Shown: positions 16,249-25,414, counted from the first letter of the stretch. The stretch: DNA of 64,000 nucleotides from Candidatus Poribacteria bacterium (GCA_028818695.1 JAPPNK010000020.1:190632-254631), one strand, 5' to 3'. Program-made: numbers and translations. The notes: a model not told the origin generated them from the letters alone.

Positions 16249-18011
16249 GGGTTCATGTCGGAGAGGTCCCACAGGATGACAGTACCGTCGCTGCTGGCTG
16301 TCGCAAGCGTCTTGCCGTCCGGCGAATATCCCACCCAGTTCACATTGCCCGTATGCCCTTCAAGCGTTTTGAGAACGTCGCCGGTCTCCGCGTCCCAGAT
16401 GCGCGCCGCGCAGTCGGCGCCGCCGCTCGCGATTCTCATGCCGTCCGGCGAATAGACCGCACAGTTGACGCTGGCCGTATGCCCTTCAAGCGTTTTGAGA
16501 ACATCGCCGGTGTTGGCGTTCCAGATGCGAACGGTCTTGTCTCTGCTTGCGCTGACGATCCTTTTGCCGTCCGGCGCATACGCCGCCGATCGGACACTCC
16601 CCGAATATCCTTCAAGCGTTTTGAGCGGGGCCCCTGTCTCTGCGTCCCAGATTCGTATCGTACTATCGCCTGCGCTGACGATCCTTTTGCCGTCTGGGGA
16701 GTAGGCGGCCGAATTGACCGGCGAAAACCAATTTTTTCTACTCAACCTTCTATGGCCTTTAAGCGTATTGAGCAGCGCCCCAGTTTCAGCGTCCCATATC
16801 CGAACAAATCCGTTCCAGCCTGCGCTGACAAGGGTCCGCCCGTTTGGAGAAAACGACGCGGCGCCGATCCTATTCGCATCCCCCTTGACCGCTTTGAGAA
16901 GCGCGCCAGTTTCGGCGTCCACTATATGAAGATTCATATCGTCCTTAACGCCGACAATGCGCATGCCGTCCGGCGAATATGCCGCCATGTCCACGCGAGC
17001 CTCAGGATTTTGCAGCGTGTTGAGAAGCTCCCCAGTCTCGACGTCCCACACATGCAGATGTCCTTTGCGGTGGTATTTGACGACGATTCGTTTCCCGTCC
17101 GGCGAAAAAGAGGCAAAGTAAACTTGGCCTGTATGCCCCTCCATCGTACGGACAAGGGCGCTGATCTCTATGTTCCAAATGCGAATGAATCCGTTGCTTT
17201 CAGCGCCGGCGATAAAATGTCCGTCCGGCGAAAACGCGATCGAATCGCCGTCGAGACCTTTGTTATCGAGCGGCTGAAGAGGCGATCCGTAGGCGGCGCT
17301 CCACATCCGCAGTTTCGTAAATCCTCCGCCTGCGAGGATCCTCCCGTCCGGCGAAAACGCGACCGAATCGATCCAACGCGCGTCAAGAGTATGGAGCGCC
17401 TCGCCTGTTTGAGCGTCCCATATGCGAACCGTTTGTTTGTCGCTGCTGGCGATCATTTTTCCGTCCGGTGAATACGCCGCTGATCGGACGCTCTCCGTGT
17501 GTCCTTCAAGCGTTTTGAGAACCTCGCCTGTTTCAGCGTCCCAGATGTGAACTGTTTTATCCCAGCCGCCGCTGACGATTCTTTTTCCGTCCGGTGAATA
17601 CGCCGCCGATTGGACGCTCTCCGTATGTCCTTCAAGCGTCTTGAGTGTCTTTCCCGTCTCGGCGTCCCATATCCGAATCGTACTGTCCGAACTGGCGCTG
17701 ACGATTCTTTTTCCGTCCGGTGAATACGCCGCCGATCGGACGCTCCTCGTATGTCCTCGAAGCAGCGCGATTTCTCCGCCGAACCGCGCGTCGTATATCC
17801 AGACGCCAAGACTCCCTCCGACCGCGATTCGGGCGTTGTCGGGCGAGTAGGCGATCGAGTAGGTCAAGCCTTTGCCGATGCGCAGCTTGGCACCGTCGGG
17901 AAGGCCAAGGCTCGAGATCATTTCTGAAGGAAACGCTTTGAACGCGCATAGGATGAACAGGCATGCGCAGAGAGGATACAGCCTTCGTCTAACGCCGCGG
18001 GGATTGTTCAT
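16245..18011 (-). CDS. Secreted WD40-repeat protein, copy 1 (13 repeats)
   Basis: 588 residues: an N-terminal signal peptide (YPLCACLFILCAFKAFPS) and then 13 recognisable WD40 repeats of about 42 residues, most with the pattern SxAYSPDGKRIVSxSxDxTxRIWDAETG. The sister copies have 14, enough for two seven-bladed propellers, so one blade seems missing or degenerate here (a Trp/Phe insertion RRLSRKNWFSP lies before repeat 10). Probably a periplasmic or surface binding scaffold; partner unknown. It is the last of three tandem homologues and is followed with a 4-base overlap by the Arg/Trp-rich gene. Confidence 0.9.
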   Translation of the reverse strand: MNNPRGVRRRLYPLCACLFILCAFKAFPSEMISSLGLPDGAKLRIGKGLTYSIAYSPDNARIAVGGSLGVWIYDARFGGEIALLRGHTRSVRSAAYSPDGKRIVSASSDSTIRIWDAETGKTLKTLEGHTESVQSAAYSPDGKRIVSGGWDKTVHIWDAETGEVLKTLEGHTESVRSAAYSPDGKMIASSDKQTVRIWDAQTGEALHTLDARWIDSVAFSPDGRILAGGGFTKLRMWSAAYGSPLQPLDNKGLDGDSIAFSPDGHFIAGAESNGFIRIWNIEISALVRTMEGHTGQVYFASFSPDGKRIVVKYHRKGHLHVWDVETGELLNTLQNPEARVDMAAYSPDGMRIVGVKDDMNLHIVDAETGALLKAVKGDANRIGAASFSPNGRTLVSAGWNGFVRIWDAETGALLNTLKGHRRLSRKNWFSPVNSAAYSPDGKRIVSAGDSTIRIWDAETGAPLKTLEGYSGSVRSAAYAPDGKRIVSASRDKTVRIWNANTGDVLKTLEGHTASVNCAVYSPDGMRIASGGADCAARIWDAETGDVLKTLEGHTGNVNWVGYSPDGKTLATASSDGTVILWDLSDMNP

Positions 18012-18044
18012 GCTTCGTTCCCTTCTCGCCGTTGGATATGCGCA

Positions 18045-18548
18045 TCACAGGTCGGAGATGTCCCACAGGAGGACGGTACCGTCGTCGCTGGCTGTCGCAA
18101 GCGTCTTGCCGTCCGGCGAATATCCCACCCAGTTCACATCGCCCGTATGCCCTTCAAGCGTTTTGAGCAGAGCTCCTGTTTCTGCGTTCCAGATGCGCGC
18201 CATGCAGTCGTTGCCGCCGCTGGCGATTCTCTTGCCGTCCGGCGAAAACGCTGTCGATTGGACGCTCTCCGTATGGCCTGTGAGCATTTTGAGAAGCGCT
18301 CCGTTCTCCGAATTCCATATCCAGACGCTGCCGTTGCCGCTGCCGCTGACAATGCGCTTTCCGTCAGGTGAAAGAGAAACCGAATGGACAGCGGATTTAT
18401 GTTTGTCAAGCGTTTTGAGAAGCGCCTCGGTCTCAATATCCCATATGCGAACCGTCGAGTCCATGCCGGCGCTAACGACGCGCTTGCCATCCGGCGAAAA
18501 CTCTGCAGACATCACTGGTTTCGTATGCCCTTTGAGCGTGTTGAGCAT
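18045..18548 (-). pseudogene. 3' part of WD40 copy 2, separated by an amber stop
   Basis: This segment encodes the last four WD40 repeats of copy 2, in the same reading frame as the upstream part. The only interruption is the TAG at 18567-18569, where every neighbouring repeat has TGG for the Trp of the RIWD/RIWN motif. The first methionine after the stop is at 18548, with no ribosome-binding site, so independent expression is doubtful. It ends VNWVGYSPDGKTLATASDDG then a short tail, just like copies 1 and 3. The undamaged gene would run 18045-19922 and encode 625 residues. Confidence 0.8.
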
Positions 18549-18672
18549 GCCGCCTGTGTTTGCGTTCTATATGCGAACCGTCGAGTCCATGCTAGCGCTA
18601 ACGACGCGCTTGCCGTCCTGTGAAAACTCCACCGATAGGACCGGTTTCGTATGCCCTTTGAGCGTGTTGAGT
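18445..18672 (-). repeat. Near-identical adjacent WD40 blades (126-nt unit, two copies)
   Basis: Two neighbouring blades of copy 2 are nearly identical at DNA level: the block beginning ATGCGAACCGTCGAGTCCAT (plus strand) occurs at 18445 and again at 18571, exactly 126 nt (42 codons) apart, and similarity continues to the GTGTTGAG at the end of each unit. This points to a recent duplication of one blade. The premature TAG lies at the junction of the two units; the equivalent codon in the other unit (18441-18443) is an intact Trp codon. Confidence 0.8.
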
Positions 18673-19922
18673 ACCGTATCTGATTCGGGGCGCCAAATAT
18701 CGATAACCCCTACACGGCCTCCGCAATAGAGTTGATCGCGAGAAATTGCAAATCTTTCTCCGTCCGGCGAATACGCTGCAGATTTGGTGAAAATGTCCTT
18801 AAACGTTCTTTTGAGAAAGGTACCCGTTTCGATATCCCATATCTGCATATAGACTTGGGGCTTAAAGGCGATTCTCTTTCCGTCCGGCGAAAACGCGGCA
18901 AACTCAACGCTGTCCGTATGCCCGTTAATCGTACGGACGCGGGCGCCAATCTCTATATTCCAAATGCGAATGGCGCCGGCTCTTTCAGCGCCGGCGATAA
19001 AATGCCCGTCCGGCGAAAACGCGGCAGCTCTAACGCCATTGCCTCTGTTATCGAGACGGGGAAGAAGCGCGCCGCTTTTGGCGTTCAACATCTCCATATA
19101 AGAGAAAGATCCGCCAGCTATGATTCTCCCGTCCGGCGAATACGCTACCGACGTGAGTACTCTTACAATTGTTTTGAGCGGAGCGCCGGTCTCGGCGTCC
19201 CAGATGCGAACAGTCCGGTCTTTGTCGCAGCTGGCGATACGCATGCCGTCCGGAGAATAGGTTGTTGAATTGACCCTGTACGCATGTCCGTGGAGCGTTT
19301 TAAGCGGCGCGCCTGTCTCCGCGTCCCAGACGCGTACGGTCTTGTCTGCGCTTCCGCTGACGATGCGCCTGCCGTCAGGGGAAAACGCCGCCGAATGGAC
19401 GCCGCCTTCATGTTCGTTGAGCGTTTTGATCGTTTTGCCGGTCTCGGCGTCCCAAATCCGAATCGTTTTGTCCGCGCTTGCGGTGACGATCCGTTCGCTG
19501 TCCAGAGAATATGCCGCCGAATGGACGCTCTTCGTATGTCCAGTGAGCGTGTTGAGCGGGGCGCCTGTTTCGGCGTCCCAGACGCGTACGGTCTTATCCT
19601 CGCTGGCGCTGACGATTCTTTTTCCATCCGGCGAATACGCCGCCGATTGAACGCTCCTTGTATGTCCTCGAAGCAGCGCGATCTCCTTGCCGAACCGCAC
19701 GTCGTAGATCCAGACGCCAAGGCTACCGCCGACCGCGATTCGAGAGCTGTCGGGCGAGTAGGCGATCGAGCTGGTCCAGCCTCTGCCGATGCGCAGCTTG
19801 GCGCCGTCGGGAAGGCCGAGGCGCGAGACCATATCCGAAGGAAACGCTTTGAACGCGCATAGGATGAACAAGCATGCGCAGAGAGGATACAGCCTTCGTC
19901 TAACGCCGCGGGGATTGTTCAT
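18567..19922 (-). CDS. Secreted WD40-repeat protein, copy 2, truncated by in-frame TAG
   Basis: 451 residues: the same signal peptide as copy 1 (MNNPRGVRRRLYPLC at the start) and the first nine and a half WD40 repeats, ending in ASMDSTVRI just before an amber codon. The next codons continue the repeat without a frame change. With the 3' part, 14 repeats (two seven-blade propellers) would be restored. The start at 19922 matches copy 1; an upstream in-frame ATG at 19976 overlaps copy 3. A truncated product would have an incomplete second propeller and is unlikely to fold fully. Confidence 0.85.
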   Translation of the reverse strand: MNNPRGVRRRLYPLCACLFILCAFKAFPSDMVSRLGLPDGAKLRIGRGWTSSIAYSPDSSRIAVGGSLGVWIYDVRFGKEIALLRGHTRSVQSAAYSPDGKRIVSASEDKTVRVWDAETGAPLNTLTGHTKSVHSAAYSLDSERIVTASADKTIRIWDAETGKTIKTLNEHEGGVHSAAFSPDGRRIVSGSADKTVRVWDAETGAPLKTLHGHAYRVNSTTYSPDGMRIASCDKDRTVRIWDAETGAPLKTIVRVLTSVAYSPDGRIIAGGSFSYMEMLNAKSGALLPRLDNRGNGVRAAAFSPDGHFIAGAERAGAIRIWNIEIGARVRTINGHTDSVEFAAFSPDGKRIAFKPQVYMQIWDIETGTFLKRTFKDIFTKSAAYSPDGERFAISRDQLYCGGRVGVIDIWRPESDTVLNTLKGHTKPVLSVEFSQDGKRVVSASMDSTVRI

Positions 19923-19954
19923 TCTTGGCTCTCTTCTCGCGGTTGGTTTGCGCA

Positions 19955-21814
19955 TCACAGGTCGGAGACATCCCACAGGATAACAGTGCCGTCGTTGCTG
20001 GCGCTTGCCAGCGTCTTGCCGTCCGATGAATAGCCGACCCAGTTCACCTCATCCATATGCCCCTCAAACGTTTTGAGAACAGCCCCGGTCTCCGCGTCCC
20101 AGACGTGAACGGCTCTGTCCGCGCCCCCGCTGGCGATGCGCCTGCCGTCCGGCGAATACGCCGCTGAATGCGCATACGGTTGATGCCCCTCCAGCTTTTT
20201 GAGCAATCTGCCGGTCTTCGCGTCCCATATCCAGACGATGCCGTCGCCGCTGACGCTGACAATGCGCGCGTCGTCCGGCGAAAAGGACGCCGAATGGACG
20301 ATAGACGTATGCTCCGCAAGCATTCTGCGCGGCGCGCCTGTCTTGGCGTCCCAAATGCGAGCTGTCCCGTCCCAGCTGGCGGTGACGATTTGGCTTCCGT
20401 CTGACGAGTAAGCCGCTGTCTGTATAGGCTTTGAGTGGCCGATCAGCGCGAGCCGCTGCCCGCCCGTATTTACATCCCAGATGAGAACCATATTGCCGTA
20501 GCTGTGGGAAAGAATGCTCAATCCGTCTGGGGAAAAGGATGCAGAATAGATCTTCGTATGCCCCATCATCGTATGGAGCGTCTCGCCCGTTTCAGCGTCC
20601 CATAGGTGGATCTTCTTATAACTGACGCCGGCAATTGTCTTTGCGTCTGGAGAATACGCCGCCGATTCAATGTAGCCGACCTGATGGGATTTGAGAATAT
20701 CCCCAGTCTCAACATCCCATATCTGCAGGCGGTCCCGCATCTTAACGGCGATTCTTTCCCCGTCCGGCGAAAAGGCGGCTGACTCCATATTATTCGGATG
20801 CCCCTCAATTGAACGCGCAGGAGCTCCGATTTCGAGGTTCCAAACGCGAATGGGTCCGTTTTCCGCGACAGCAATGAAATGACCGTCAGGGCTAAAGGCG
20901 AACGCATAAGCGTTGTCGTGAATATCCTCAAACGGAGGCAGCGGCGCTCCGCTCACGGCGTTCCACAGCGACAGATCAAACCCGTCGCATACCGCAAGAA
21001 TCCTTCCGTTCAGGGAATACGCCATCGAAAGGACTCTCCTGGAATATCCAATCGGAGGGTTGGGCGGGGGGCGCTCCGAAAAACGACCCGATTCTTTGTC
21101 AATATCCCATATCCGCGCCCCGTCCACGCCGCCGCTGGCAACGCTCTTGCCGTTCGGCGAATACGTTGCCGAATAGACCTCTTTGGTATGCCCAGTCAAC
21201 GTGTTGAGCGGCGCGCCGCTCTCGGCGTCCCAGATGCGAACCGTCTGATCGCCGCTTCCGCTGACGACGCGCATGCCGTCCGGCGAAAAGGACGCCGAAT
21301 GGACGTCGCCTTCATGTCCGTTGAGCGTTTTGATCGTCTTGCCGGTCTCGGCGTCCCAGATGCGAATCGCGTCGTCCCAGCTGGCGGTGACGATGCGTTT
21401 GCCGTCCGGAGAATAGGCGGCGGACGCGACTCGATCGGCATGCCCTGTGAGCATTTTGATCGTCTTGCCGGTCTCGGCGTCCCAGACGCGCGCCGTTTTG
21501 TCCGCGCTCCCGCTGACGATGCGCTTGCCGTCCGGAGAATAGGCAGCTGAAACGACCTTCTCCGTATGCCCTTGAAGCAGCGCGATCTCCTTGCCGAACC
21601 GCGCGTCGTAGATCCAGACGCCGAGGCTCCCCGCCGCTAAAAGGCGCGAGCTGTCCGGAGAATAGGCAAGCGATTTGATGTCGCCTCTGCCGATGCGCAG
21701 CTTGGCGCCTTCAGGGAGGCCGAGGCGCGAAACCTTTCCTGAAGGCGAAGAGAACGCTTTGAATGCGCATAGGATGAAAAGGCATGCGCAGAGAGAATGT
21801 AGATGAAGTTTCAT
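19955..21814 (-). CDS. Secreted WD40-repeat protein, copy 3 (14 repeats)
   Basis: 619 residues, intact. Signal peptide (SLCACLFILCAFKAFSS) followed by 14 WD40 repeats, which matches two seven-bladed beta-propellers. Repeats 2-4 and 11-14 are close to consensus (SAAYSPDGKRIVSGSADKTA); the central ones are more diverged, with one longer loop rich in proline near residue 230. AGGAG lies 6 bases before the ATG. First gene of the tandem WD40 cluster: copies 2 and 1 follow at 32- and 33-bp spacing, so co-transcription is likely. Role unknown; exported protein-binding scaffold is inferred from the fold. Confidence 0.92.
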   Translation of the reverse strand: MKLHLHSLCACLFILCAFKAFSSPSGKVSRLGLPEGAKLRIGRGDIKSLAYSPDSSRLLAAGSLGVWIYDARFGKEIALLQGHTEKVVSAAYSPDGKRIVSGSADKTARVWDAETGKTIKMLTGHADRVASAAYSPDGKRIVTASWDDAIRIWDAETGKTIKTLNGHEGDVHSASFSPDGMRVVSGSGDQTVRIWDAESGAPLNTLTGHTKEVYSATYSPNGKSVASGGVDGARIWDIDKESGRFSERPPPNPPIGYSRRVLSMAYSLNGRILAVCDGFDLSLWNAVSGAPLPPFEDIHDNAYAFAFSPDGHFIAVAENGPIRVWNLEIGAPARSIEGHPNNMESAAFSPDGERIAVKMRDRLQIWDVETGDILKSHQVGYIESAAYSPDAKTIAGVSYKKIHLWDAETGETLHTMMGHTKIYSASFSPDGLSILSHSYGNMVLIWDVNTGGQRLALIGHSKPIQTAAYSSDGSQIVTASWDGTARIWDAKTGAPRRMLAEHTSIVHSASFSPDDARIVSVSGDGIVWIWDAKTGRLLKKLEGHQPYAHSAAYSPDGRRIASGGADRAVHVWDAETGAVLKTFEGHMDEVNWVGYSSDGKTLASASNDGTVILWDVSDL

Positions 21815-21904
21815 GCGCAGCTCCTGTTTGCGCGGGTTATCATAGCGTATAAGCGGATGAGACGCGCGTCAAGAGACCGATAAAACGCGCGGCTCTCTCT
21901 TTAA

Positions 21905-21910
21905 TATAAT
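21905..21910 (+). promoter_or_regulatory. -10 box (TATAAT) upstream of sulfotransferase gene
   Basis: A perfect TATAAT lies about 25 bases before the sulfotransferase start, in the gap between divergently oriented genes. No convincing -35 hexamer is found at the usual distance, so support rests on the -10 match and position only. Confidence 0.45.
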
Positions 21911-21934
21911 GAATATGGAGCGGGTTTGGGGAGA

Positions 21935-22765
21935 ATGAGCGAATCGTTGATCAATCTTGTGATGATCGCCGGATGCAACTATTCCGGCTCAACGCTTCTG
22001 GAGATGATGCTGTCGCGCCATTCCGAGGCGTTTGGCGCGGGCGAGTTTGCGCGCTTTCGCCTTTTTTTAGACGAAACGGAGCCGTGGACGCCGACGCCGG
22101 AGCATCCTGAGCGCTCCTGCGCATGCGGAGCGGCGTCGCTGCTGCGGTGCGCGTTCTGGTCTAGAGCGATGGAGCGGGCGCGCGAGCTGTATCCGCATTT
22201 CAACCCGAATTTTGAGCGCGATCCCCGCCGTTTAATGCGGCATGAGGAGGCGCTGTTGAAGGCGTGCCAAAGCTTGACCGGCGCGCGCGTTCTCATCGAC
22301 TCAAGTAAAAATCCCGACCATCTGCGCCGATGCCTCGGCTCCTCCGCCGCGCGCGTCCATGTGATTCATTTGACAAAAGACCTGCGCGAATACAGCGGCT
22401 CTTTTCAACGGCGAAACCCAAATCGGCTCTTGGCGTACGGCACCTGGATACGCCGAAACGCTCGGACGGAGCGGCTTGGGCGCAGGGCTGCTTCCTATTT
22501 CCCGCTTTCCTACGCCGACCTCGCCTCCAATCCGCAGGCTGTCATGACTGAACTGTATGCGCGGCTTGATCTGCCGTATGAAGACTCGTTTTTGCGCTAC
22601 TGGGAGGGCGAGCGGCACTCCATCGGCGGAAACCGCATGCGCCGCGCCCCGCAACCGATTCAGTACCGCCCGACGCGCGCCGGCGGGCTAGCGGATCGGG
22701 CGCTTTACGGAACGGTCGGGTGGGCGTTCAACCGCCGACTGCTTCCCCCTCGGCGGCATGTTTAG
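21935..22765 (+). CDS. Sulfotransferase family protein
   Basis: 276 residues from ATG 21935; a TTG at 21926 with GGAG five bases upstream is an equally good alternative start. The N terminus carries the 5'-phosphosulfate-binding loop in the form GCNYSGSTLLEMMLSRH, and the 3'-phosphate-binding region is seen in ARVLIDSSKNPDHLR plus IHLTKDLREYSGSFQRR, as in bacterial PAPS-dependent sulfotransferases. YADLASNPQAVMTELYARL is the helical region before the C terminus. It would transfer sulfate from PAPS to a hydroxyl on a glycan, lipid or small molecule; the acceptor is unknown. It stands alone between the WD40 cluster and surE. Confidence 0.82.
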   Translation: MSESLINLVMIAGCNYSGSTLLEMMLSRHSEAFGAGEFARFRLFLDETEPWTPTPEHPERSCACGAASLLRCAFWSRAMERARELYPHFNPNFERDPRRLMRHEEALLKACQSLTGARVLIDSSKNPDHLRRCLGSSAARVHVIHLTKDLREYSGSFQRRNPNRLLAYGTWIRRNARTERLGRRAASYFPLSYADLASNPQAVMTELYARLDLPYEDSFLRYWEGERHSIGGNRMRRAPQPIQYRPTRAGGLADRALYGTVGWAFNRRLLPPRRHV

Positions 22766-22780
22766 CGCGGGCGCATCCTG

Positions 22781-22786
22781 TATAAT
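22781..22786 (+). promoter_or_regulatory. -10 box (TATAAT) upstream of surE
   Basis: A perfect TATAAT about 30 bases before the surE start codon, just after the sulfotransferase stop. The -35 region is poor (ATGTTT at 17-bp spacing). Confidence 0.45.
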
Positions 22787-22815
22787 GAAGGCATCCGCGA
22801 GAGTTGGGAGATCGA

Positions 22816-23559
22816 ATGATACTGGTAACAAACGACGACGGCATCACGGCGCAGGGCATCCGATGGCTTGCGGAGGCGGCGGCGCAATTTGGAGAGACGT
22901 TCATCGCCGCGCCCGACCGGGAACGAAGCAACATCGGCATGGGCATCACGCTTGATCAGCCGCTGCGCGCCGTTCCGTCCGGCGAGAACGCCTACGCAAT
23001 CAGCGGCACGCCTGTGGACTGCGTCGATCTGGCGATCGGCGAATTGATGCCGCGCCCGCCTGAGTTGTGCGTCGCAGGCGTGAATATGGGGCAGAATTTG
23101 GGGCATGACGTTCATTTTTCAGGCACCGTCGGCGCGGCGCGCAAGGCATGGTTTCTGGGCGTTCCGTCGATCGCTTTCTCCATGCCGCGCGGAAGGAAGT
23201 GGCGCCGCGAAACGGCTCTTCATTATGTGTCGATTTTCATACGCGAGGCGTTGGAGAGAGGGCTTCCAAAGGAAGCGCTGCTGAATGTGAACATCCCGAA
23301 CGCGCCGCTGCAGGAAGTGACCGGCGTCCGTCTGACGCGGCTTGACCCGGCGCCGTACGACACGCATGTGGAGAAGCGGATCGACAAGTTTGGCGGCGAG
23401 TATTACTGGATCGGCGGAAAGCGTCTGGAGGCGGAGGGAAGGGATCGCACCGATTACGGCGCGCTGGCTGACAACGCCGTTTCCGTCACGCCGCTCGGTT
23501 CCGATCTGACGCACCATTCGTCGTTTGAAAAGTTGGCAGAATGGCGCATCGATTCTTGA
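22816..23559 (+). CDS. surE: 5'/3'-nucleotidase SurE
   Basis: Metal-dependent phosphatase that dephosphorylates nucleoside monophosphates and polyphosphate. The ATG at 22816 gives the family N terminus MILVTNDDGITAQGI, whose two Asp bind the metal, and GGGAG lies 5 bases upstream; the upstream TTG is rejected. Other motifs: APDRERSNIGMGITL with the active-site Ser and Asn, SGTPVDCVDLAI, VAGVNMGQNLGHDVHFSGTVGAA (read as VAGVNMGQNLGHDV then FSGTVGAAR) with the metal-binding Asn. 247 residues, normal for the family. Confidence 0.96.
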   Translation: MILVTNDDGITAQGIRWLAEAAAQFGETFIAAPDRERSNIGMGITLDQPLRAVPSGENAYAISGTPVDCVDLAIGELMPRPPELCVAGVNMGQNLGHDVHFSGTVGAARKAWFLGVPSIAFSMPRGRKWRRETALHYVSIFIREALERGLPKEALLNVNIPNAPLQEVTGVRLTRLDPAPYDTHVEKRIDKFGGEYYWIGGKRLEAEGRDRTDYGALADNAVSVTPLGSDLTHHSSFEKLAEWRIDS

Positions 23560-23584
23560 TTGCGCAGCCGTCCCGATGTATGAT
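23556..23584 (+). promoter_or_regulatory. Sigma-70-type promoter for the GAF-cyclase gene
   Basis: TTGATT at 23556-23561 and TATGAT at 23579-23584 are separated by 17 bp. The -35 box overlaps the surE stop codon, and the predicted start site lies about 17 bases before the cyclase ATG. Confidence 0.55.
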
Positions 23585-23607
23585 ATGCGTATGAAGCCGG
23601 AGCGGCA

Positions 23608-25329
23608 ATGAAGCAGACAGAAATGACGCAGGACGACCTGGACGGTCTAAAAGATCTGATTGGCGAACTGCTTGAGGAGCGCAGCGGAGCCGATCCGCGC
23701 GAGATTCTTCAAGCGGCGCTGGACATGTCGGCGGACTGTATCGATGGCGCCGCATTGTGGATTGACGCAGGCGGGTCGGATCTTTACGTCTCTTCGAACG
23801 CCGAGGGGGAACTGCTAGAGGCTCTGGAAGCTGCCGACCTGCGCCGTTTGTCTTCCGAAAGCGAGATCCTCGCCGGCCTTCATCAGGGCATGCATGCGGC
23901 GGCCGCTCCGTTTGGGGCGGAAGGTTCGGGCTGGCGGATTGGCGCCGTCAGCGGCCGCCCCATTTCTGGCGTCGAAAAGGTACTGAATCTACTCAACCAA
24001 CAATTAGACGGGTTTGCGATGTTTGAAGAGAAAGACAGTCTGACGGAAGCGGTTATAGAGGAGCCGGCTGCGTCGGACGATTTAACGGCGGAACGTCAGG
24101 CGGTGCGATCCAAGGTGAAGACGATTTTAGAAAGCGACGGGCTGGACGGTTTCGGCGACGCGCTGGCAAATCTGCAGTCGTTCCTGGAAGCGGATCGAAT
24201 CGTCGCGCTTTACTTGAGCGACCATGACGCCTACGACCATGAGCCGAGAGATCGGCGCGTCGAAACGGCGCATGCCGCTGACGGAAAGACGGTTCCGCCG
24301 CCCGCGCGCGATTATGCGCTGAACGAAGGTCTCGGCGGAAATCTGATTGCCTACGATGGAGAGCCGCTCGATTCCGAAATCGGAATGCAGGCGCTTGGCA
24401 TCATCCGCAGCGTCGGGGACGAAGCGCCGCCGTGTCAGACGATCGTTCTAGAAGACCGCACGCGGACGCCGAACCGCGTCATCGGGAAGATGTTCATCGT
24501 CGGATGTCCGCCGCTGCAGCCTGCGGACGCGGACCTGGTGGACGCGGTTGCGATGCAGATCGAGACGCGGATCGCCCATTTCCATGCGGTGAAGGGCGGT
24601 TTGACGCAGTCGATTCGCGCCGACCAGGCAAATTATTTGATTCGCCGTTCCTACGCTTCCAGCTGGGCTTTTGATCAGCCGCGGCAGACGGAGGCGGCGG
24701 TCGCGCAGTGCGGCGTCAAAAACTTTGCCGAGATCGCGGTGAGCGGCAACGCGGCGGCCGTTCAAGGCGCGCGGCAGTGGATCGACATGGAGCGCGCGCT
24801 TGCCGTCCAGCGGGGCGGATATTTTGAGGTGGAGGCGGGAGACTGCGTCGAAACGATGTTCGGTCCCCCGCTGTATGAGATCAGCATGGACGCGCTGCGG
24901 GGCGTCTCTTCCGCCGGAGATCTGGACGCTTTGATGAAGGAGCTGCCGCCGAATTCGGAGCGTTATGCGTATATGGCGGCGCAGTTTGCTCTGGCGAGCG
25001 CCGCCGCGGCGGAGGAGCTGAACCTGGGCGGCGTCTCGCTGGAGCTCTCGATCGGCGTTGAAGTGGGAGAGATGACGATCGGAAATTTCACCGGTTCGGA
25101 GGGGTCGCTTTCGGCGGTGGGCGACGCTGCCAGTCGAGCGGCGCGCCTGCAGGAGCTGGCGAAGCATGGGGAGATTGCGATCGGGCCGGTGTGCCAGGAG
25201 CGGCTGGAAGGTTACCGCCGTTCAACGCTGGACGACTCGCTTCCGTTTGAGATACGGGAAGCGGGGAACGCGCAGCTGAAAGGGTATGATGAACCTGTGA
25301 CCTACTATACGATTCATCCTCTTGAATAA
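23608..25329 (+). CDS. GAF-domain and class III nucleotide cyclase-like protein
   Basis: 573 residues. Residues about 110-330 look like one or two GAF-type sensor domains (for example LQSFLEADRIVALYLSDHDA and LNEGLGGNLIAYDGEPL). The C-terminal 200 residues resemble class III adenylate/guanylate cyclase: GDCVETMFGPPLYE, LSIGVEVGEMTIGNFTGSEG, SAVGDAASRAARLQELAKHG, and the end LKGYDEPVTYYTI. The first metal-binding Asp of the usual F-x-D-I motif appears as Glu (NFAEIAV), so catalysis is uncertain. It could make cAMP or act as a nucleotide-regulated signalling partner. No membrane helix. Confidence 0.75.
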   Translation: MKQTEMTQDDLDGLKDLIGELLEERSGADPREILQAALDMSADCIDGAALWIDAGGSDLYVSSNAEGELLEALEAADLRRLSSESEILAGLHQGMHAAAAPFGAEGSGWRIGAVSGRPISGVEKVLNLLNQQLDGFAMFEEKDSLTEAVIEEPAASDDLTAERQAVRSKVKTILESDGLDGFGDALANLQSFLEADRIVALYLSDHDAYDHEPRDRRVETAHAADGKTVPPPARDYALNEGLGGNLIAYDGEPLDSEIGMQALGIIRSVGDEAPPCQTIVLEDRTRTPNRVIGKMFIVGCPPLQPADADLVDAVAMQIETRIAHFHAVKGGLTQSIRADQANYLIRRSYASSWAFDQPRQTEAAVAQCGVKNFAEIAVSGNAAAVQGARQWIDMERALAVQRGGYFEVEAGDCVETMFGPPLYEISMDALRGVSSAGDLDALMKELPPNSERYAYMAAQFALASAAAAEELNLGGVSLELSIGVEVGEMTIGNFTGSEGSLSAVGDAASRAARLQELAKHGEIAIGPVCQERLEGYRRSTLDDSLPFEIREAGNAQLKGYDEPVTYYTIHPLE

Positions 25330-25414
25330 GGCGCGGGCGCGGGTTGAGCCGCCGGACGCCCCGCGTAAAAATGAGGTTCATCGTTTGTTAGGAGCGCTGT
25401 CCGATTTGAACAGG

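Noticed and set aside
15930-17471. 513-codon open frame on the plus strand opposite WD40 copy 1
   Set aside because: It is a shadow of the repeated WD40 codons on the minus strand; the predicted protein is Arg/Pro-rich with no start context and only mirrors the repeat period.
16300-21700. CRISPR-like regular repeats
   Set aside because: The periodic 120-130 nt similarity is coding and corresponds to WD40 blades; there are no short identical repeats with unique spacers.
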